Source of the DNA: Bacteroidota bacterium
GTDB lineage: Bacteria > Bacteroidota > Bacteroidia > Chitinophagales > Chitinophagaceae
Direction: 5' to 3'
DNA length: 64,000 bases
Assembly: GCA_018267955.1 (NCBI GenBank)
Contig: JAFDXL010000002.1
Location: 1-64,000 of the forward strand
Position 1 is the stretch's first letter, and each line of letters opens with the position of its first letter. Shown one piece after another: positions 16,041 through 25,526 of this stretch. Made by a program: the position numbers and the translations under genes. The notes beneath the pieces are model-generated. The model was not told the DNA's origin. It did not search any database and saw nothing but the letters and a program-made list of their open reading frames with translations.

Positions 16041-17252
16041 TTATGCAGCTGTTGCCGCGAGTTTCTTTTTAGTTTCTGTTGTTGTGTTTACTTCTTTTGT
16101 TTCTTTAGCCTTTCCTTCCATTTCATCTACATAACGGCTTACACTCAGTATCACACCTATCGCCACGCTGGTAAACCATATAGAAGAACCTCCCATACTT
16201 ACCAATGGCAGCGTCAATCCTGTAACCGGCACCAGGTGTACGTTTACAGCCATGTTCAGCATTGCCTGGAATACCAGCGTAATGCTCAACCCAACTGCAA
16301 GGAACGCACCAAATGCATACGGGCACCTTCTGAATATGAGGATACTGCGCCACAGGAACAGCAGGTATAGCATTATCAGTACGCCACCACCTACTAATCC
16401 ATACTCTTCTATGATGATGGAATAGATAAAGTCTGAATAAGGATGCGGCAGGAAATTTCTCTGTTGGCTCTTACCCGGGCCGCGACCTGTAATACCACCA
16501 TTTGCAATAGCTATCTTAGCCTGCTGCACCTGGTACACATCTTCTTTCTTTTTACCATTTTCGCCATCCTTGCCTGCAAAGTCCTGTATGCGCTGTTCCC
16601 ATGTAGCTGCACGGCCAAAGCCTGTGAGTTTAGAAACAGTAAACAATACAATTACCCCAATGATACCTGCTACTGCCAGCAGCATAATGTGCTTCACTTG
16701 TACCCTGCCTATAAAGAACAGGATACAACATGTAAAGCCCAGCATCAATGCTGTAGAAAGGTTAGCCGGAGCGATCAAAGCACAGGTAATTAATACAGGC
16801 ACCAATACCGGCATGAAACCTTTTTTCCAATCCTTGATAACGGATTGCTTTACACTCATCACACGCGCCAGGAACATGAACAATGCCAGCTTGGCAAGGT
16901 CTGATGTCTGGAATGTGATGTTAATAACCGGGAGCCTGATCCAGCGGGAACCCTCGTTGAGGGTAGTACCGAAGAAGAGGGTATATATTAATAACGGCAA
17001 ACTTATTAGGTATAGCAGGATGGCTACGCGGGCAAACTTGGTGTAATTAACCCTATGCACCAGGTAAATGATCACCAGGCCCAACCCAAGCACCATCAAC
17101 TGCTTGATAAGATAGTAGCTGGAATTCTTATCCATACGGTATGCCAACGACCCCGTAGAGCTATATACGGCAAGTAAGCTGATGAAGGACAGTACGAGTA
17201 CCACCCCCCATATTACCTGGTCGCCCTTGGTTTTTGTCAGCAATTGTTTCAT
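16041..17252 (-). CDS. ftsW: Lipid II polymerase FtsW (SEDS family)
   Basis: The 403-residue polytopic membrane protein has about ten hydrophobic segments and SEDS-family motifs: NEGSRWIRLP, LSTALMLG, GRGPGKSQQRNFLPHPYSDFIYSIIIEE and the C-terminal VTGLTLPLVSMGGSS. It polymerises septal glycan from lipid II together with the transpeptidase FtsI. Placement between murD and murG in the cluster marks it as FtsW rather than RodA. The C-terminus ends in a short Lys/Thr/Ala-rich cytoplasmic tail. Confidence 0.96.
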   Translation of the reverse strand: MKQLLTKTKGDQVIWGVVLVLSFISLLAVYSSTGSLAYRMDKNSSYYLIKQLMVLGLGLVIIYLVHRVNYTKFARVAILLYLISLPLLIYTLFFGTTLNEGSRWIRLPVINITFQTSDLAKLALFMFLARVMSVKQSVIKDWKKGFMPVLVPVLITCALIAPANLSTALMLGFTCCILFFIGRVQVKHIMLLAVAGIIGVIVLFTVSKLTGFGRAATWEQRIQDFAGKDGENGKKKEDVYQVQQAKIAIANGGITGRGPGKSQQRNFLPHPYSDFIYSIIIEEYGLVGGGVLIMLYLLFLWRSILIFRRCPYAFGAFLAVGLSITLVFQAMLNMAVNVHLVPVTGLTLPLVSMGGSSIWFTSVAIGVILSVSRYVDEMEGKAKETKEVNTTTETKKKLAATAA

Positions 17253-17273
17253 AAGAATATCCTTACTTATCTA

Positions 17274-18632
17274 TTATAATTCGTGAACGGCATCTTTAAA
17301 CTGGCGGCCGCGATCTTCGTAATTCTTAAACAGATCGAAGCTGGCACAAGCTGGTGATAACAATACTGCATCCCCTTTTTCTGCCATTGCATAAGCTGCA
17401 CGTACAGCATCTTTAGCGCTTGCAGTATCGATCACATCTTCTATTGCACTATCAAAAGCATCATGTATAGGTTTATTGTCGATACCCATGCACACAATGG
17501 CTTTTACTTTTTCTTTTACCAGGTCCATTATTTCGTTGTAGTCGTTGCCTTTATCCTGTCCACCCAGTATCAGGATGGTTGGTTGCTTCATGCTTTCCAG
17601 CGCAAACCACACAGAGTTTACATTGGTAGCCTTGCTGTCATTGATAAAGTCAACACCACGAACGGTAGCAACAAACTCTAACCTGTGTTCCAGGCCTTCG
17701 AATGTGCTAAAGCTTTCGCGGATCTTTTCCTTACGAATACCTGCGATACGAGCTGAAATTCCTGCTGCCATGCTGTTGTATTGGTTATGCCTGCCTTTAA
17801 TAGTAAGATCATGAATCGACATGTTCAGATCTTCGTTGTCAACGCGAATGTGCATATTCTCGTCGTTGACAAATCCGCCTTCTCCTGGTTGTTGTTGATC
17901 GCTCATCGTGAAAAAAATTGTTTGTGAATTAATGGAATGGTTAGTAAGATGATCCATTATGACCTTGTCGTCATAATTTGTTATAAAGAAGTCCGCATGG
18001 GTTTGGTTTTCTACTATGCGGAATTTAGAACGTACATAATTTTCAAACTTATAGTCATATCTATCCAGGTGATCCGGAGTGATATTTAACAGTACTGCTA
18101 TATCAGGGTGGAAGTAATGAATATCATCGAGCTGAAAACTGCTGATCTCCATCACATACCACTCGCAAGGTTTCTCTGCCACCTGGCGTGCAAAGCTGTA
18201 GCCGATATTGCCCACCATAGCTACATCATAACCTGCATCCTTCAGCAGGTGATAGGTAAGCTTAGTGGTAGTGCTTTTACCATTGCTGCCTGTTATAGCT
18301 ATGATCTTGCTATCGCCTTTGTAGCGGTAACCGAATTCTATTTCGCTGCACACCTCTATACCTGCGCCACGGATACTCTTCATTACCGGTACCTTTTCAC
18401 TGATGCCCGGGCTTTTCACTACACAATCTGCATTCAGGATGCTTTCCATGGTATGTCCACCTTCTTCGTATACAATGCCTGCTTCTGTCAGCGTGGTTTT
18501 GTATATGTCTTTCAGCGTGCCTCCATCGGTAACAAAAACATCCCAACCCTGTTGTTTTCCCAACAGAGCTGCACCTACACCGCTTTCGCCGGCGCCCAGT
18601 ACCACCAATCGTTTTTGTTCCTGTTTGCTCAC
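17274..18632 (-). CDS. murD: UDP-MurNAc-L-alanine--D-glutamate ligase
   Basis: MurD adds D-Glu to UDP-MurNAc-L-Ala. The Rossmann N-domain (VVLGAGESGVGAALLG), P-loop TGSNGKSTTTKL, the central HPDIAVLLNITPDHLDRY and C-domain DSKATNVNS / LSPACASFD are intact over 452 residues. The start overlaps the mraY stop by one base. A glutamine/glycine-rich insertion (MSDQQQPGEGGF) in the middle domain is lineage-specific. Confidence 0.97.
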   Translation of the reverse strand: MSKQEQKRLVVLGAGESGVGAALLGKQQGWDVFVTDGGTLKDIYKTTLTEAGIVYEEGGHTMESILNADCVVKSPGISEKVPVMKSIRGAGIEVCSEIEFGYRYKGDSKIIAITGSNGKSTTTKLTYHLLKDAGYDVAMVGNIGYSFARQVAEKPCEWYVMEISSFQLDDIHYFHPDIAVLLNITPDHLDRYDYKFENYVRSKFRIVENQTHADFFITNYDDKVIMDHLTNHSINSQTIFFTMSDQQQPGEGGFVNDENMHIRVDNEDLNMSIHDLTIKGRHNQYNSMAAGISARIAGIRKEKIRESFSTFEGLEHRLEFVATVRGVDFINDSKATNVNSVWFALESMKQPTILILGGQDKGNDYNEIMDLVKEKVKAIVCMGIDNKPIHDAFDSAIEDVIDTASAKDAVRAAYAMAEKGDAVLLSPACASFDLFKNYEDRGRQFKDAVHEL

Positions 18633-19903
18633 TATCTCATTTTTAATGTTACGATGCTTAATACCGCCAGCACGATGCCGACGATCCAGAACCTGGTAAC
18701 TATTTTACTTTCGTGATAACCTAATTTTTGATAATGGTGATGCAATGGTGACATCAGGAAGATGCGACGGCCTTCACCATATTTCTTTTTTGTACGCTTG
18801 AAGTAAGACACCTGTATCATCACCGACAGCAGCTCTACAAAGAAGATACCGCAGATGATAGGTATCAGCAGTTCTTTACGAACGATGATAGCCAGGGAAG
18901 CAATAATGCCACCCAACGCAAGGCTTCCGGTATCACCCATGAATACTTGCGCCGGGTATGCATTGTACCACAAGAAACCAATGCATGCACCAACAAACGC
19001 ACCGATGAATATCGAGAGCTCCCCAAGATTGGGAATGTGCATGATATTAAGATAGTCTGCAAATACATAGTTGCCGGACACATACGCAAACACGCCAAGG
19101 CATACGCCTATAATAGCCGATACACCTGTCGCTAACCCATCTACGCCGTCCGTAATGTTGGCACCGTTAGATACCGCCGTTATAATGAAAATAACGAAGG
19201 CTATATATAATAAAGGTGTTGCCCAGTCAATAGCTCCTTCACCAAATACCTTAGCCACATGCGCAAAACTGAATTCGTGCGTTTTTACGAATGGAATGGT
19301 AGAGGTGGTAGATTTCACATTAATATAAGTGTGTTCTATACCAGTCAGGTCTTTACGCATATATGGCGCGCCTACCAGTTTTTCGCCCAGGTGCAGGCTT
19401 ACATGCTGTGCATCAGGTATCTCACGCGACAAAACCACATGTTGATTGTAATACATGGTAAGCCCTACAATAATACCAAGGCCTACCTGGCCCATGATCT
19501 TGAACCTGCCTGCAAGCCCTTCCTTATTTTTCTTAAATACTTTAATATAGTCATCGATAAAGCCAACCAATCCCAGCCAAACGGTAGATACCAGCATTAG
19601 TATGATGTACACATTCTCAATACGCGCAAACAATAAAGTAGGTATCAGTATCGCAGCGATGATGATAACACCACCCATGGTAGGCGTTCCCCTTTTCAGG
19701 TTCTCGCCCTGCAGGCCCAGGTCGCGTACTGTTTCGCCTATCTGCTTGCGTTGCAGGTATTTTATCAACCCTTTACCCATCACCGTAGTAATAACCAGTG
19801 AAAGGATAATAGCCATAGACGCACGGAAGGTGATGTAGTAAAACACCCCTGCACCAAACAGTTTGGAATGCTCCCGTAGATATGTAAACAAATAGTACAA
19901 CAT
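18632..19903 (-). CDS. mraY: Phospho-MurNAc-pentapeptide transferase MraY
   Basis: MraY is the integral membrane enzyme that moves phospho-MurNAc-pentapeptide to undecaprenyl phosphate to form lipid I. About ten membrane segments are seen, with the active-site motifs [32 protein letters not shown] and a C-terminal [12 protein letters not shown] histidine triad. The 423 residues exceed the 360 of E. coli because of a ~60-residue insertion around residues 170-230 ([13 protein letters not shown]...), which is common in Bacteroidota. Confidence 0.97.
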   Translation of the reverse strand: MLYYLFTYLREHSKLFGAGVFYYITFRASMAIILSLVITTVMGKGLIKYLQRKQIGETVRDLGLQGENLKRGTPTMGGVIIIAAILIPTLLFARIENVYIILMLVSTVWLGLVGFIDDYIKVFKKNKEGLAGRFKIMGQVGLGIIVGLTMYYNQHVVLSREIPDAQHVSLHLGEKLVGAPYMRKDLTGIEHTYINVKSTTSTIPFVKTHEFSFAHVAKVFGEGAIDWATPLLYIAFVIFIITAVSNGANITDGVDGLATGVSAIIGVCLGVFAYVSGNYVFADYLNIMHIPNLGELSIFIGAFVGACIGFLWYNAYPAQVFMGDTGSLALGGIIASLAIIVRKELLIPIICGIFFVELLSVMIQVSYFKRTKKKYGEGRRIFLMSPLHHHYQKLGYHESKIVTRFWIVGIVLAVLSIVTLKMR

Positions 19904-19915
19904 GCGTGCTACAGC

Positions 19916-21382
19916 TTATTTATTTAGTGTTTTAAATGCTTCTATTAATATTTCTTTATCATCAAAAGGATATTTCACACCCTTTATCTCCTGGTAGGTT
20001 TCATGGCCTTTGCCTGCTACCAGTATTATATCTTCAGGTTGTGCTAGCGCACAGGCCGTTTTGATAGCTTCCCTGCGATCTGTGATTCGCAGCACTTTTC
20101 TTTTTTGTGTGGCAGATAGCTCAGATTCCATTTCATTCAATATTACTTCCGGATCTTCGCTACGCGGATTATCTGCGGTGAGTATCGCACGATCGCTATG
20201 TTCGCAGGCTACTTCTGCCATAATAGGCCTTTTTGCTTTATCCCTGTCTCCACCACAACCTATAACCGTAATCACCTGTTGTTGCTTATCACGCATCTGG
20301 TTGATGGTTGCCAGTACATTGATCAATGCATCAGGCGTATGTGCATAATCTATTATACCCAGCACTTTATCGTTGTGTGACACGATCGCTTCAAACCTTC
20401 CGGGGGCACCCTGCAGATCACTCAGTATAGAAAGCACTCTCAGTTTGTCTTCGCCAAGTAACACAGCTATACCATATACTGCCAGCAGGTTGTAGGCATT
20501 GAATGTACCTATCATACGGAAGTGCGCTTCATGATGATCGATAGTCATCACCAGGCCCGACAGGTTATTTTCCAGCACTTTACCTTTAAAATCGGCAGGC
20601 GCCTTCAGGCTATATGTATGCCTTTCTGCTTTTGTGTTTTGCAGCATCACCATACCACGCTTATCGTCGATGTTGGTAAGCGCAAATGCACCGGCAGGCA
20701 GATCGTCAAAGAACTTTTTCTTTACCCTGATGTATTCATCAAAGGTCTTGTGATAGTCCAGGTGATCATGTGTAATATTGGAGAATGCCGCACCTGCAAA
20801 CCTGATACCAGCAATACGATGTTGATGTACTGCGTGCGAACTCACTTCCATAAATACATATTCACAACCTGCATCTGCCATCTTATGCAACAAACGTTGC
20901 ACAGCTATTGCGTTAGGTGTTGTGTGGGTAGATGGTTCTACTGTATCATTGATGTAATTCTGCACAGTAGATATCAACCCTACTTTATAGCCCAGCTCTT
21001 TAAACAGTTTGTATAAAAGTGTTACTGTAGTTGTCTTTCCATTGGTACCTGTGATACCTACTACTTTCATAGAAGATGAAGGCGCACCATAGAATGCATC
21101 TGCCAGTAAGCCAACAACTGCTGCACTATCCTTTACTTGTACATAAGCTATTCCTGCTTCTGTATTTGCAGGGAGCACTTCGCATACAATGGTCATAGCA
21201 CCATCCGCAATTGCTTTCTCTATATAGTTATGGCCATCTACAACCGTTCCTTTCACTGCTATAAATACAGAACCTTTCACCACTTCGCGGGAGTCAATAC
21301 AAAGCCCTGTTATTTCTACAGAGGTATCTCCCACCACTTGCAATGGTGTTATCACGGTCAATATGTCTTTTAGCAGCAGCAT
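19916..21382 (-). CDS. murE: UDP-MurNAc-tripeptide synthetase, meso-DAP type
   Basis: MurE adds the third residue to the stem peptide. The P-loop is GITGTNGKTTTV and the central motif is NITHDHLDYHKT. The amino-acid selectivity loop reads TADNPRSEDPEVI; the DNPR tetrad marks meso-diaminopimelate specificity rather than lysine. The 488 residues are normal for the family. It overlaps the ftsI stop by one base and lies 12 bp before mraY. Together with lysC elsewhere in the window, this ties wall synthesis to the aspartate pathway. Confidence 0.97.
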   Translation of the reverse strand: MLLLKDILTVITPLQVVGDTSVEITGLCIDSREVVKGSVFIAVKGTVVDGHNYIEKAIADGAMTIVCEVLPANTEAGIAYVQVKDSAAVVGLLADAFYGAPSSSMKVVGITGTNGKTTTVTLLYKLFKELGYKVGLISTVQNYINDTVEPSTHTTPNAIAVQRLLHKMADAGCEYVFMEVSSHAVHQHRIAGIRFAGAAFSNITHDHLDYHKTFDEYIRVKKKFFDDLPAGAFALTNIDDKRGMVMLQNTKAERHTYSLKAPADFKGKVLENNLSGLVMTIDHHEAHFRMIGTFNAYNLLAVYGIAVLLGEDKLRVLSILSDLQGAPGRFEAIVSHNDKVLGIIDYAHTPDALINVLATINQMRDKQQQVITVIGCGGDRDKAKRPIMAEVACEHSDRAILTADNPRSEDPEVILNEMESELSATQKRKVLRITDRREAIKTACALAQPEDIILVAGKGHETYQEIKGVKYPFDDKEILIEAFKTLNK

Positions 21383-23478
21383 TAGCTTAGTTGCAGTATT
21401 ATAGATTGTCCTTTTACTATTTTAGTTCCCGGTGTTACCGATTGCGATACCACTTTCCCCCTTCCTTTTATTGTCACGTGCATTCCGCCTTTTTCCAGCA
21501 GGTACACTGCATCTTTCAATCCCAGGCCGCTTACATCAGGCACCACGCCTGCATATACCGGTGTTGGTTTTACTTCGCCCCTACGGTTTGAATCTGCTAC
21601 CAGCTTCTTGATCCTGTTATCAAGATCATCACCGATAGCATATGGTTTTTGCAGTGCATTGAATAACACCTTATAACTACTTACAGGTGCTGCCTGCGCA
21701 GTAACATTATTTCCGCTTGCCTTAGCAACGCTATCCAGCGGGCCATCCCATCCTTTGGAATCTGCAAACACTTTGTCTGCTATCATCCGGAACACAGGCG
21801 CGGCGATCGTACCACCATAATAGGCGCTTGAATGCGGACTTGTACGCACTACAACTGCAATGGTATACTTAGGTTTCTCAGCAGGGAAGTAACCAACGAA
21901 TGAACCCTGGTATACACCATCGGAATATTTAATTCCCTTATCAGCAACTTGCGCAGTACCCGTTTTGCCGGCTATATTATAGAACGGACTCTTGATATGC
22001 TTTGCAGTACCCACGTTCACCACAGCTTCCATACAGGAACGCAGCTGCGCGATCGTTGAAGAATCACCAACTGATTCGATCACGGCTTTAGGTTCGTGCT
22101 TTTCTACGGTTTTGCCGTATTCCCGTATCTCGCTTACTAAGTAAGGGCGCATCATCCTGCCACCGTTCGCCACTGCATTATATACCATACAGGTATGCAG
22201 CGGGGTTATCTGTATCTCATAACCATAAGCCATCCATGGCAGTGTTGTTGCGCTCCATGATTTGCTTTTAGGATTTTTCACTACAGGACGGCCTTCACCG
22301 GCAATATCTATATGCGTACGCTCATTCAGATGCAATGCCACCAGGTGATCTACGTACTTCTGCGGGTTGCTGTTATAATATTGATATCCGAGCTTTGCCA
22401 TTGCCACATTCGATGAATGTGCGAATGCGTCCCTGATGGTAAGCATTCCTAAACCAAGGTGCGAATCGTGCAGGGTACGGTTTCCGAACTGCGCTACACC
22501 ACCTTGTGCATTTACCATCTGGTTTACATTGATATATTTGTCATTCAACAGCGCAAGCAGAGTAACCAGCTTAAAGGTTGAACCCGGTTCTGTTGGCTGC
22601 AATGCATAATTATAATCTTCCCAGTAACTGCCATTTTTCTGACGGCCCAGATTTACCAGCGCACGTATCTTACCGGTTTGCACTTCCATTACAACGCAGG
22701 TTCCATACAGGCATTGATATTGCTCCAACACACTTAATAAGGCATGCTCTGCAACATCTTGTATACCTACATCCAGCGTTGTTACTACATCCCTGCCGTT
22801 CTGCGGATCTACTTCAGAGCCTTCGATAGGCATCCATACACCACCTGTTTCCTTTTGCTCTACACGTGTACCTTCCGTACCTACCAACACTGAATCGTAT
22901 GTGTGTTCCAACCCTACAGTCTGGCTATTCTCCCTCCATAATCCTATAGTACGATAAGCCAGCATACCATAAGGGTTGATGCGCTTAATCTTTGGATCTT
23001 CTATAAAGCCGCCCACTCTTTTACCTTTATTAAATACAGGCAGACTGCGTAATGCCTGGTATTGATAATAAGGCAGGTTTCTTTGCAGCAACCAGTAGCG
23101 CGACTTTTTCCTGTAGCAGGCTAACAGCTCTCTTTTATATTTTTCCTGTGTGCCATTACCTAATATTTCGCTGATACCCTGCGCCATTGTATCAACGTAT
23201 TTCTTAAATGTATCCGGCTTGATCACAGAGAAATCTATATGTACATCAAACTGCGGAATGGTAGAGCAAAGCAGCTGGCCTTGTTCTGTATATATATTAC
23301 CACGCTCTGCAGGTAGTGTTACCGAGCGTGTGTGCATTCCTTTTGCCATCTGGCGCAGCTCGGGACCTTCCTTCACCTGTATCACGGCGGCCTTTATTAA
23401 TATAGCAGCGCCCAGCATACATATGCAGGTAAAGGCGATATACACCCTGAACCGTATGTCCTTCTTTACTTTAGCCAC
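21382..23478 (-). CDS. ftsI: Septal transpeptidase FtsI/PBP3-like with PASTA domain
   Basis: FtsI is the class B penicillin-binding protein of the divisome. An N-terminal membrane anchor (about residues 11-30) leads a pedestal domain, then the transpeptidase with SxxK (PGSTFKLV), SxN (HSSNVAMA) and KTGTAQ. The last ~60 residues form one PASTA domain (VPDVSGLGLKDAVYLLEKGG...), often linked to sensing peptidoglycan or lipid II and not present in E. coli FtsI. At 698 residues it has the length usual in Bacteroidota. It overlaps ftsL and murE by one base each. Confidence 0.96.
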   Translation of the reverse strand: MAKVKKDIRFRVYIAFTCICMLGAAILIKAAVIQVKEGPELRQMAKGMHTRSVTLPAERGNIYTEQGQLLCSTIPQFDVHIDFSVIKPDTFKKYVDTMAQGISEILGNGTQEKYKRELLACYRKKSRYWLLQRNLPYYQYQALRSLPVFNKGKRVGGFIEDPKIKRINPYGMLAYRTIGLWRENSQTVGLEHTYDSVLVGTEGTRVEQKETGGVWMPIEGSEVDPQNGRDVVTTLDVGIQDVAEHALLSVLEQYQCLYGTCVVMEVQTGKIRALVNLGRQKNGSYWEDYNYALQPTEPGSTFKLVTLLALLNDKYINVNQMVNAQGGVAQFGNRTLHDSHLGLGMLTIRDAFAHSSNVAMAKLGYQYYNSNPQKYVDHLVALHLNERTHIDIAGEGRPVVKNPKSKSWSATTLPWMAYGYEIQITPLHTCMVYNAVANGGRMMRPYLVSEIREYGKTVEKHEPKAVIESVGDSSTIAQLRSCMEAVVNVGTAKHIKSPFYNIAGKTGTAQVADKGIKYSDGVYQGSFVGYFPAEKPKYTIAVVVRTSPHSSAYYGGTIAAPVFRMIADKVFADSKGWDGPLDSVAKASGNNVTAQAAPVSSYKVLFNALQKPYAIGDDLDNRIKKLVADSNRRGEVKPTPVYAGVVPDVSGLGLKDAVYLLEKGGMHVTIKGRGKVVSQSVTPGTKIVKGQSIILQLS

Positions 23479-23858
23479 TATTTTTGGGTTGTGCTGATAC
23501 TATCTTCCTGTATGGTATACGCCGGCAATGACATAGGCTTTAAACCAATCACCATTGACCGCTTGATCACTTCCGTCTCCATCCTCGCGTTCATCAATTG
23601 GCTTTTTATGTCCATGTATTTCCAACGTAATTCTTTCAGTATCTTATTTTGCCTGTTGATCTCTCTTTGGATCGCAACAGATTGCTGGGTATTGTTGATG
23701 TACAATACACAAAGCATTGCTATAAAAGCAAGAAAAGGGATATTATTGACGATAGCTTTATAAGACACCTTCTCCACCAGGGTCCTCCAGTCATTTCTTA
23801 CGCGCTGTGCAGGGGTTACATCCTGCTCCTGCACTATGTGTGTGTCTGCTGCGCTCAT
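23478..23858 (-). CDS. FtsL-like divisome protein
   Basis: The 126-residue bitopic protein has a cytoplasmic N-terminus, one membrane segment (about residues 36-55, NNIPFLAFIAMLCVLYINNT) and a periplasmic coiled coil (INRQNKILKELRWKYMDIKSQLM). This topology, and the position between rsmH and ftsI, identify it as the FtsL-like partner of the FtsQ-FtsB-FtsL complex, although sequence similarity across phyla is low. It overlaps rsmH by 4 bp and ftsI by 1 bp. Confidence 0.85.
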   Translation of the reverse strand: MSAADTHIVQEQDVTPAQRVRNDWRTLVEKVSYKAIVNNIPFLAFIAMLCVLYINNTQQSVAIQREINRQNKILKELRWKYMDIKSQLMNARMETEVIKRSMVIGLKPMSLPAYTIQEDSISTTQK

Positions 23859-24769
23859 GCTATCTTCTCTGCTATTCTTAACCGGGCACTACGTGCACGG
23901 GGATTATTTTTTATTTCTTCTTCTGTTGGTTCAACAGGTTTATTACTTACCGGTTTCATCACCGCTTCCACCGACGACCTGCCAAATACATCCACCTCAT
24001 CTTCCTGCCAGGTTCCTTTTTTCATAAACTGCTTCACCAGCCTGTCTTCCAATGAATGGAAGGTGATCACACTCAACCTGCCACCTGGCTTCAGACTCTG
24101 GGCTGCCTGCTCCAGGAAATCCTTCAGCGCACCCATCTCATCATTCACCTCTATCCTCAGCGCCTGGAACACCTGTGCCAGGTATTTATTCGACAAGCCT
24201 TTTATCACCGGGGCTATCATCGCCTTGAACGTATCAATCGTACTCAATCCACCCCTGCTCCTGTTTGTCGCGATATGCTTTGCCAGCTGTTTCGAGTTCC
24301 GCACTTCGCCATATTGCTCAAACATCTTGTGCAGTTGCGCTTCTGAATAATTCATTAGCACATCCGCAGCTGTCATTTCTAGGCGCTTATCCATCCTCAT
24401 ATCCAGGGGGCCATCAAACCGTGTGGAAAATCCACGCTCTGCCGTATCAAACTGAAAAGAACTTACACCGAGGTCTGCCAGGATGCCATCCACCTGCGGA
24501 TAGCCATGCAACCTTAAAAAACGGCGCATGTACCTGAAATTCTCCTGCACCGGGATCAGACGGGCATCATCTGGTTTATTCCGCCATGCATCTGCATCGT
24601 GATCGAACGAAAGCAGCTTGCCCTCAGCACCCAGCCTGCTCAATATCTCCCTGCTATGCCCGCCGCCACCGAAAGTTGCATCCACATACACACCATCCGC
24701 TTTCACACCCAACCCATCCACTGCTTCTTTTAAAAGAACCGTAGTATGATAAAAATCCGCCGTGCTCAT
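23855..24769 (-). CDS. rsmH: 16S rRNA m4C1402 methyltransferase RsmH
   Basis: RsmH (formerly MraW) methylates N4 of C1402 in the decoding centre of 16S rRNA. The S-adenosylmethionine-binding loop DATFGGGGHSREIL, the ILADLGVSSFQFD motif, FSTRFDGPLDMRMD and the C-terminal ITFHSLEDRLVKQF are all present in 304 residues. It starts 2 bp after mraZ, the standard beginning of the cluster. Confidence 0.97.
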   Translation of the reverse strand: MSTADFYHTTVLLKEAVDGLGVKADGVYVDATFGGGGHSREILSRLGAEGKLLSFDHDADAWRNKPDDARLIPVQENFRYMRRFLRLHGYPQVDGILADLGVSSFQFDTAERGFSTRFDGPLDMRMDKRLEMTAADVLMNYSEAQLHKMFEQYGEVRNSKQLAKHIATNRSRGGLSTIDTFKAMIAPVIKGLSNKYLAQVFQALRIEVNDEMGALKDFLEQAAQSLKPGGRLSVITFHSLEDRLVKQFMKKGTWQEDEVDVFGRSSVEAVMKPVSNKPVEPTEEEIKNNPRARSARLRIAEKIA

Positions 24770-24771
24770 AC

Positions 24772-25242
24772 TTACAAGCTTTCAAACGGATTAATAAAAC
24801 CACCACCCGCCACTTCTGCAGCCAGGTCGCTAAAGCCTGCCGCATGCTGGCGTATATAATCGTAATACGTATCTTTATCCCACAACTCAATTTTATTACC
24901 CTGAGCAGATAGTATCATGTCTTTTTTAATGCCTGCATATTCCTGCAAGGGTTTCGGCAACAGTATGCGACCCGCAGTATCCAGTTCCACTTTTGTGGCG
25001 CCGTTCATGAACAGCCTTTTGAATTCCCTCACCTTAGGATTGAAGTCATTGAGCTTATTTACCTTTTCAGCCAGCTCATTCCAACTTTCCTCAGTGTTCA
25101 TGGTAAGACAGTTCTCAAATCCCCTGTTTATTACAAAACGGTCAGCCATTCCTTCCGGCAATTGCTTGCGCAGGCCGGCAGGCAGCAAAAAGCGGCCTTT
25201 GGCATCTATCGCAACTTCATATTCACCGATGAAACTGAGCAT
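24772..25242 (-). CDS. mraZ: Transcriptional regulator MraZ
   Basis: MraZ is a ring-forming DNA-binding protein of the AbrB/SpoVT fold that represses its own dcw operon in studied bacteria. Two swapped-hairpin repeats are visible: MLSFIGEYEVAIDAKGRFLLP and, later, KVELDTAGRILLPKPL, giving the paired DxxGR motifs. The start is placed at the ATG whose product begins MLSFIGEYE, as in the family. An upstream in-frame start would add 15 basic residues encoded by the operator region. The 156-residue length fits. Four GTGGTA/GTGGGA-type half-sites with 10-bp spacing lie just upstream. Confidence 0.95.
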   Translation of the reverse strand: MLSFIGEYEVAIDAKGRFLLPAGLRKQLPEGMADRFVINRGFENCLTMNTEESWNELAEKVNKLNDFNPKVREFKRLFMNGATKVELDTAGRILLPKPLQEYAGIKKDMILSAQGNKIELWDKDTYYDYIRQHAAGFSDLAAEVAGGGFINPFESL

Positions 25243-25261
25243 CCTAAAAAACGGGGGATTT

Positions 25262-25297
25262 TTACCTTTTCTCCCACAAAATAACACTTTCTACCAC
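25262..25297 (-). promoter_or_regulatory. MraZ-type operator, 10-bp periodic boxes
   Basis: On the minus strand the sequence reads GTGGTA, GTGTTA, GTGGGA and a weaker AGGTAA. Each is separated by exactly four bases (GAAA, TTTT, GAAA), so the boxes recur every 10 bp. They start at 25297, 25287, 25277 and 25267, ending 20 bp before the mraZ ATG. Direct repeats of TGGGN every 10 bp are the known MraZ operator in other bacteria. Binding here is inferred. Confidence 0.7.
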
Positions 25298-25299
25298 TA

Positions 25300-25436
25300 T
25301 TATCCATGAATTAAAGGAATCATATTTTTCCACAGATATATATGAGCCTGAAAACCTTACCAGGTAAGGATTTCAGAACGTTATTCGCATGATGTTGAAA
25401 AATGCATGTTGAAAACCTGTGAAACCATGTGGATAT
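25300..25436. other. Cluster of DnaA-box-like 9-mers
   Basis: The divergent gap between mraZ and bamD holds TTTTCCACA at 25326-25334 and TGTGGATAT at 25428-25436. Each is one base from the consensus TTATCCACA or its complement. A weaker TTATCCATG lies at 25300-25308, with several TGTTGAAAA/TGTGAAA words between. The stretch is AT-rich and has no gene. It could be a minor DnaA-binding locus or chance. Confidence 0.3.
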
Positions 25437-25510
25437 CTTGTGAAATAGCTGCAAAACGGGGTTTTAACAGAGTTTTACATTGACCCGATATGAAAGATTA
25501 ATAGATTCGC

Positions 25511-25518
25511 TATTTTTG
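25511..25518 (+). promoter_or_regulatory. -7 element of bamD
   Basis: TATTTTTG followed by CG matches TAnnTTTG and lies 8 bp before the bamD ATG, so the transcript should be nearly leaderless. Confidence 0.55.
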
Positions 25519-25526
25519 CGCACCTT

